This document shows, piece after piece, positions 6,294-7,945 of a DNA stretch of 7,945 nucleotides. Location of the stretch: contig CADBTE010000180.1 of assembly GCA_902797455.1 (NCBI GenBank), forward strand, positions 1 through 7,945, read 5' to 3'. Positions within the stretch are counted from its first letter, which is position 1, and each line of letters starts with the position of its first letter. A program made the position numbers and the translations under genes. Under the pieces are notes generated by a model. The model saw nothing but the letters and a program-made list of their open reading frames with translations, was not told where the DNA came from and searched no databases. The stretch comes from an uncultured Planctomycetota bacterium. GTDB lineage: Bacteria; Planctomycetota; Planctomycetia; Pirellulales; Thermoguttaceae.

Positions 6294-7688
6294 TTACTCT
6301 TCTCCCAGGTACGCCCCCTGCTTTTTGAGCAGGTCCCGAACCGCGGCGACGTTCGCGCCGCGGGCGGTCGTCCCCTCCATCGCCGCCACGGCCGCCGCCG
6401 CGCCGGCGGCATGCCCCGAGACCCAGCAGTTGGGGATGACGCGCACCACGTCGGACATCCCCCAATCGGCGCTGAGCGATCGGCCGGCGGTGAGGATATT
6501 CTCGACATTGGCCGAGACAAGCACCGAGAGCGGAATCTCCCAGGGACCGTGCTCGGCGTTCCAAGCGCCGCCAACCCCCAGACAGTCGTCAAAATGCTTT
6601 CCGGCGCGGGCCTGGTCGATCGTCAGCGTCTGCGGGCCCTGAAGCACCCGAGTGATGCGAACGCCGATCTGCGGGGCGGTCTCCATTAGGTAGGTCTTCT
6701 CATAGCCGGGGGTCTTTTTAATCTCCTGAACCTGTTTCCAGATCTGCTTGCGGTGTTCCAGTTCCAGGCGCGAGAGGGTTTTGACATCGACCCCGTCCCC
6801 CACGGGGCCCCCCATATTGACCCACCTGACCCCGGGGATCGGGGTGACATCCCCCAGATGACGAGGGGGCTTCGCGCCCTGGTCTTTGGACGGCTCGGCC
6901 CGATCGAGATTCCCGAGCCGATGCACCAGCCCGATATCGTAGAGACGGCGGTCGTAGGCGCAGCCGGCGGTCGAGAAGACATCGCCGTCGCCGGTCGTGT
7001 CGATCGTCTGCTTCGCCAGAACGGCGACCGGGCCGGTTTTGGTCTGGAAGAGCGCCCCGCGGACAACGGGAAGGCCGCTGTGCGGGTCGGGCTCGTCGTC
7101 GACGATGGCGTCCAGCGCCCAGGAGTGAAGGAATATCTCGATATTCTCTTCGGTAAGCATCTCCACGAGGAGGTATTTATAGACCTCGGCGTCGATCGTC
7201 GGATTCGCCCCCTTCTTTCGGTTGACGATACCGTCGGGCATCGCCTCCAGGCGCCGCATCATCTCTTCGCCGATGCCGGCCAAGACCTGCTTCGGGCCGT
7301 CGGTGCCGGCGACCCAATGGCCGAGGATGATCAAGACCAGACCGCCGGTGGCCAGACCGCCGAAATGGCCGTACCGCTCCACCAGCGTCACCTTGGCGCC
7401 GGCGCGGGCCGCCGAAATCGCCGCGCAGCAGCCGGCCGGTCCCCCACCGACCACCAGAACATCGCACTCGGAGATCTGTGAAATCTCCATCGCCGGGCGG
7501 GTCACCTTGCCGCCGGTCAGACGCGCCGGCGCCGCGGCGGCCCCGTCGTACGCCGTTCCGTTCGATTCGAGGCCCGGCTTATTATGATGCCGAAAATCGG
7601 CCCGAAGCGCGCCGGTGTTTGCCGCGGAAAACGCGCCCAGGGCGGTCCATTTCATCCAGTCACGACGGGAGAGCATCGATTTTTTCAT
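6294..7688 (-). CDS. Exported FAD-dependent oxidoreductase (FAD_oxidored family)
   Basis: This 464-residue flavoprotein starts with a twin-arginine-like signal, SRRDWMK (7-13), and a weakly hydrophobic stretch to about residue 30. An Ala/Gly/Thr-rich linker follows to about 66. The FAD-binding Rossmann fold begins at CDVLVVGGGPAGCCAAISAARAG with GGGPAG at 81-86 and Glu104 at the end of the second strand (TLVER), followed by FGGLATGG (109-116). A second nucleotide-contact motif, IDTTGDGDV (229-237), and the conserved RITRVLQG (344-351) and LTAGRSLSADWGMSDVVRVIP (399-419) stretches are typical of the FAD_oxidored family common near glycan-degradation genes in planctomycetes and relatives. Reaction and substrate are unknown; oxidation of a sugar or its derivative outside the cytoplasm is an inference. 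Start at 7688 is supported by AAAGGA (7698-7703) 9 bases upstream. It precedes the Gfo/Idh/MocA gene by 97 bases. Confidence 0.9.
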   Translation of the reverse strand: MKKSMLSRRDWMKWTALGAFSAANTGALRADFRHHNKPGLESNGTAYDGAAAAPARLTGGKVTRPAMEISQISECDVLVVGGGPAGCCAAISAARAGAKVTLVERYGHFGGLATGGLVLIILGHWVAGTDGPKQVLAGIGEEMMRRLEAMPDGIVNRKKGANPTIDAEVYKYLLVEMLTEENIEIFLHSWALDAIVDDEPDPHSGLPVVRGALFQTKTGPVAVLAKQTIDTTGDGDVFSTAGCAYDRRLYDIGLVHRLGNLDRAEPSKDQGAKPPRHLGDVTPIPGVRWVNMGGPVGDGVDVKTLSRLELEHRKQIWKQVQEIKKTPGYEKTYLMETAPQIGVRITRVLQGPQTLTIDQARAGKHFDDCLGVGGAWNAEHGPWEIPLSVLVSANVENILTAGRSLSADWGMSDVVRVIPNCWVSGHAAGAAAAVAAMEGTTARGANVAAVRDLLKKQGAYLGEE

Positions 7689-7745
7689 AGAACGAATTCC
7701 TTTCTCATCAAAGGGCGCGGCGAAAACGCGGTTTGGCAGTTTCGT

Positions 7746-7779
7746 TGGAACTTTTACGATTGATGGAACTTTTCACGAT
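7746..7779. repeat. Two tandem direct repeats upstream of the FAD oxidoreductase gene
   Basis: TGGAACTTTTACGAT (7746-7760) is followed by TGGAACTTTTCACGAT (7764-7779). They are identical but for one inserted C and are spaced 18 bases start to start. They lie 58-91 bases before the FAD oxidoreductase start, a plausible position for a regulator that binds as a tandem dimer. The 127-base gap shows no convincing promoter boxes. Confidence 0.5.
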
Positions 7780-7815
7780 GGACGGATCACCGACGCCCTC
7801 GGCGGGTGCGGCCTT

Positions 7816-7945
7816 TTATTTCCCCTTCGACTCGAACGGACCGAGGACGCGCTTGATACGGCGACGCTCGTCGGTGGCGTCGAGGTGATACACAAAATAC
7901 CGCTGACCGCCGTCGACCACGCGCACGACCACGTGCCCGTACGCC
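7816..7945 (-). CDS. Unrecognised protein, C-terminal 42 residues only
   Basis: An open frame enters from the right edge and ends at TAA (7816-7818). The visible tail reads AYGHVVVRVVDGGQRYFVYH, then LDATDERRRIKRVLGPFESKGK. It has alternating beta-strand character followed by a basic helix-like end, with no motif that names a family. Base composition and codon use resemble its neighbours, which supports a real gene. It is 127 bases upstream of the FAD oxidoreductase on the same strand, so it may belong to the same transcription unit. A small stem (7788-7808) after the stop lacks a U-tract on this strand, so termination here is uncertain. Confidence 0.65.
   Translation of the reverse strand, partial: AYGHVVVRVVDGGQRYFVYHLDATDERRRIKRVLGPFESKGK

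Noticed and set aside
6197..6592. In-frame upstream extension of the Gfo/Idh/MocA gene to 6592
   Set aside because: The extension overlaps the FAD oxidoreductase gene, is Arg/Ser/Pro-rich noise, and the ATG at 6196 has AAGGAG and a Tat signal directly behind it.
7788..7817. Stem-loop (CACC-CGCC arms, 2-base bulge) after the right-edge gene as an intrinsic terminator
   Set aside because: A T-run follows it only on the plus strand, where no gene ends; on the minus strand the next bases are ATCCGTCC, so it is not a convincing terminator for the minus-strand gene.

Overview
The window looks like chromosomal DNA of a GC-rich, polysaccharide-degrading bacterium, most likely of the Planctomycetes-Verrucomicrobia-Lentisphaerae group. 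That is an inference from gene content. Nearly every protein carries an export signal, and there are two Tat-type oxidoreductases (Gfo/Idh/MocA and FAD-dependent), a secreted HEAT-repeat protein and a secreted GH127-type glycosidase, a mix common in those phyla. No rRNA, tRNA, CRISPR array, transposase or phage gene was seen.

Layout. Bases 1-2202 (minus strand) hold a GH127/DUF1680-type glycoside hydrolase and, downstream of it, the first 44 codons of another exported protein that runs off the left edge. A strong sigma70-like promoter (2293-2321) drives this pair. Diverging from it, on the plus strand, is an ogt-type O6-alkylguanine-DNA alkyltransferase (2443-2976) with its own promoter (2368-2396). 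A dyad-symmetric sequence lies between the two promoters. The alkyltransferase ends at a strong stem-loop (2981-3011) shared with the convergent gene.

Bases 3051-7945 are a minus-strand series. In transcription order it comprises the tail of an unrecognised gene (7816-7945), a Tat-type FAD-dependent oxidoreductase (6294-7688), a Tat-type Gfo/Idh/MocA oxidoreductase (4886-6196) and a secreted alpha-solenoid (HEAT-repeat) protein (3051-4817). Gaps of 127, 97 and 68 bases separate them. These gaps are larger than in a tightly packed operon, and each contains small repeats or palindromes that may be regulatory.

How they may work together (inference): GH127 enzymes typically release L-arabinofuranose or related sugars from plant or algal glycans outside the cytoplasm. 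The two Tat-type oxidoreductases could oxidise sugars or sugar-like products in the same compartment, with the HEAT protein as a binding or scaffold partner. The alkyltransferase is a DNA-repair housekeeping gene that happens to sit between the two blocks. I found no clearly new defence or mobile system. The most interesting items are the three-gene exported redox/solenoid block and the repeats in its leaders.
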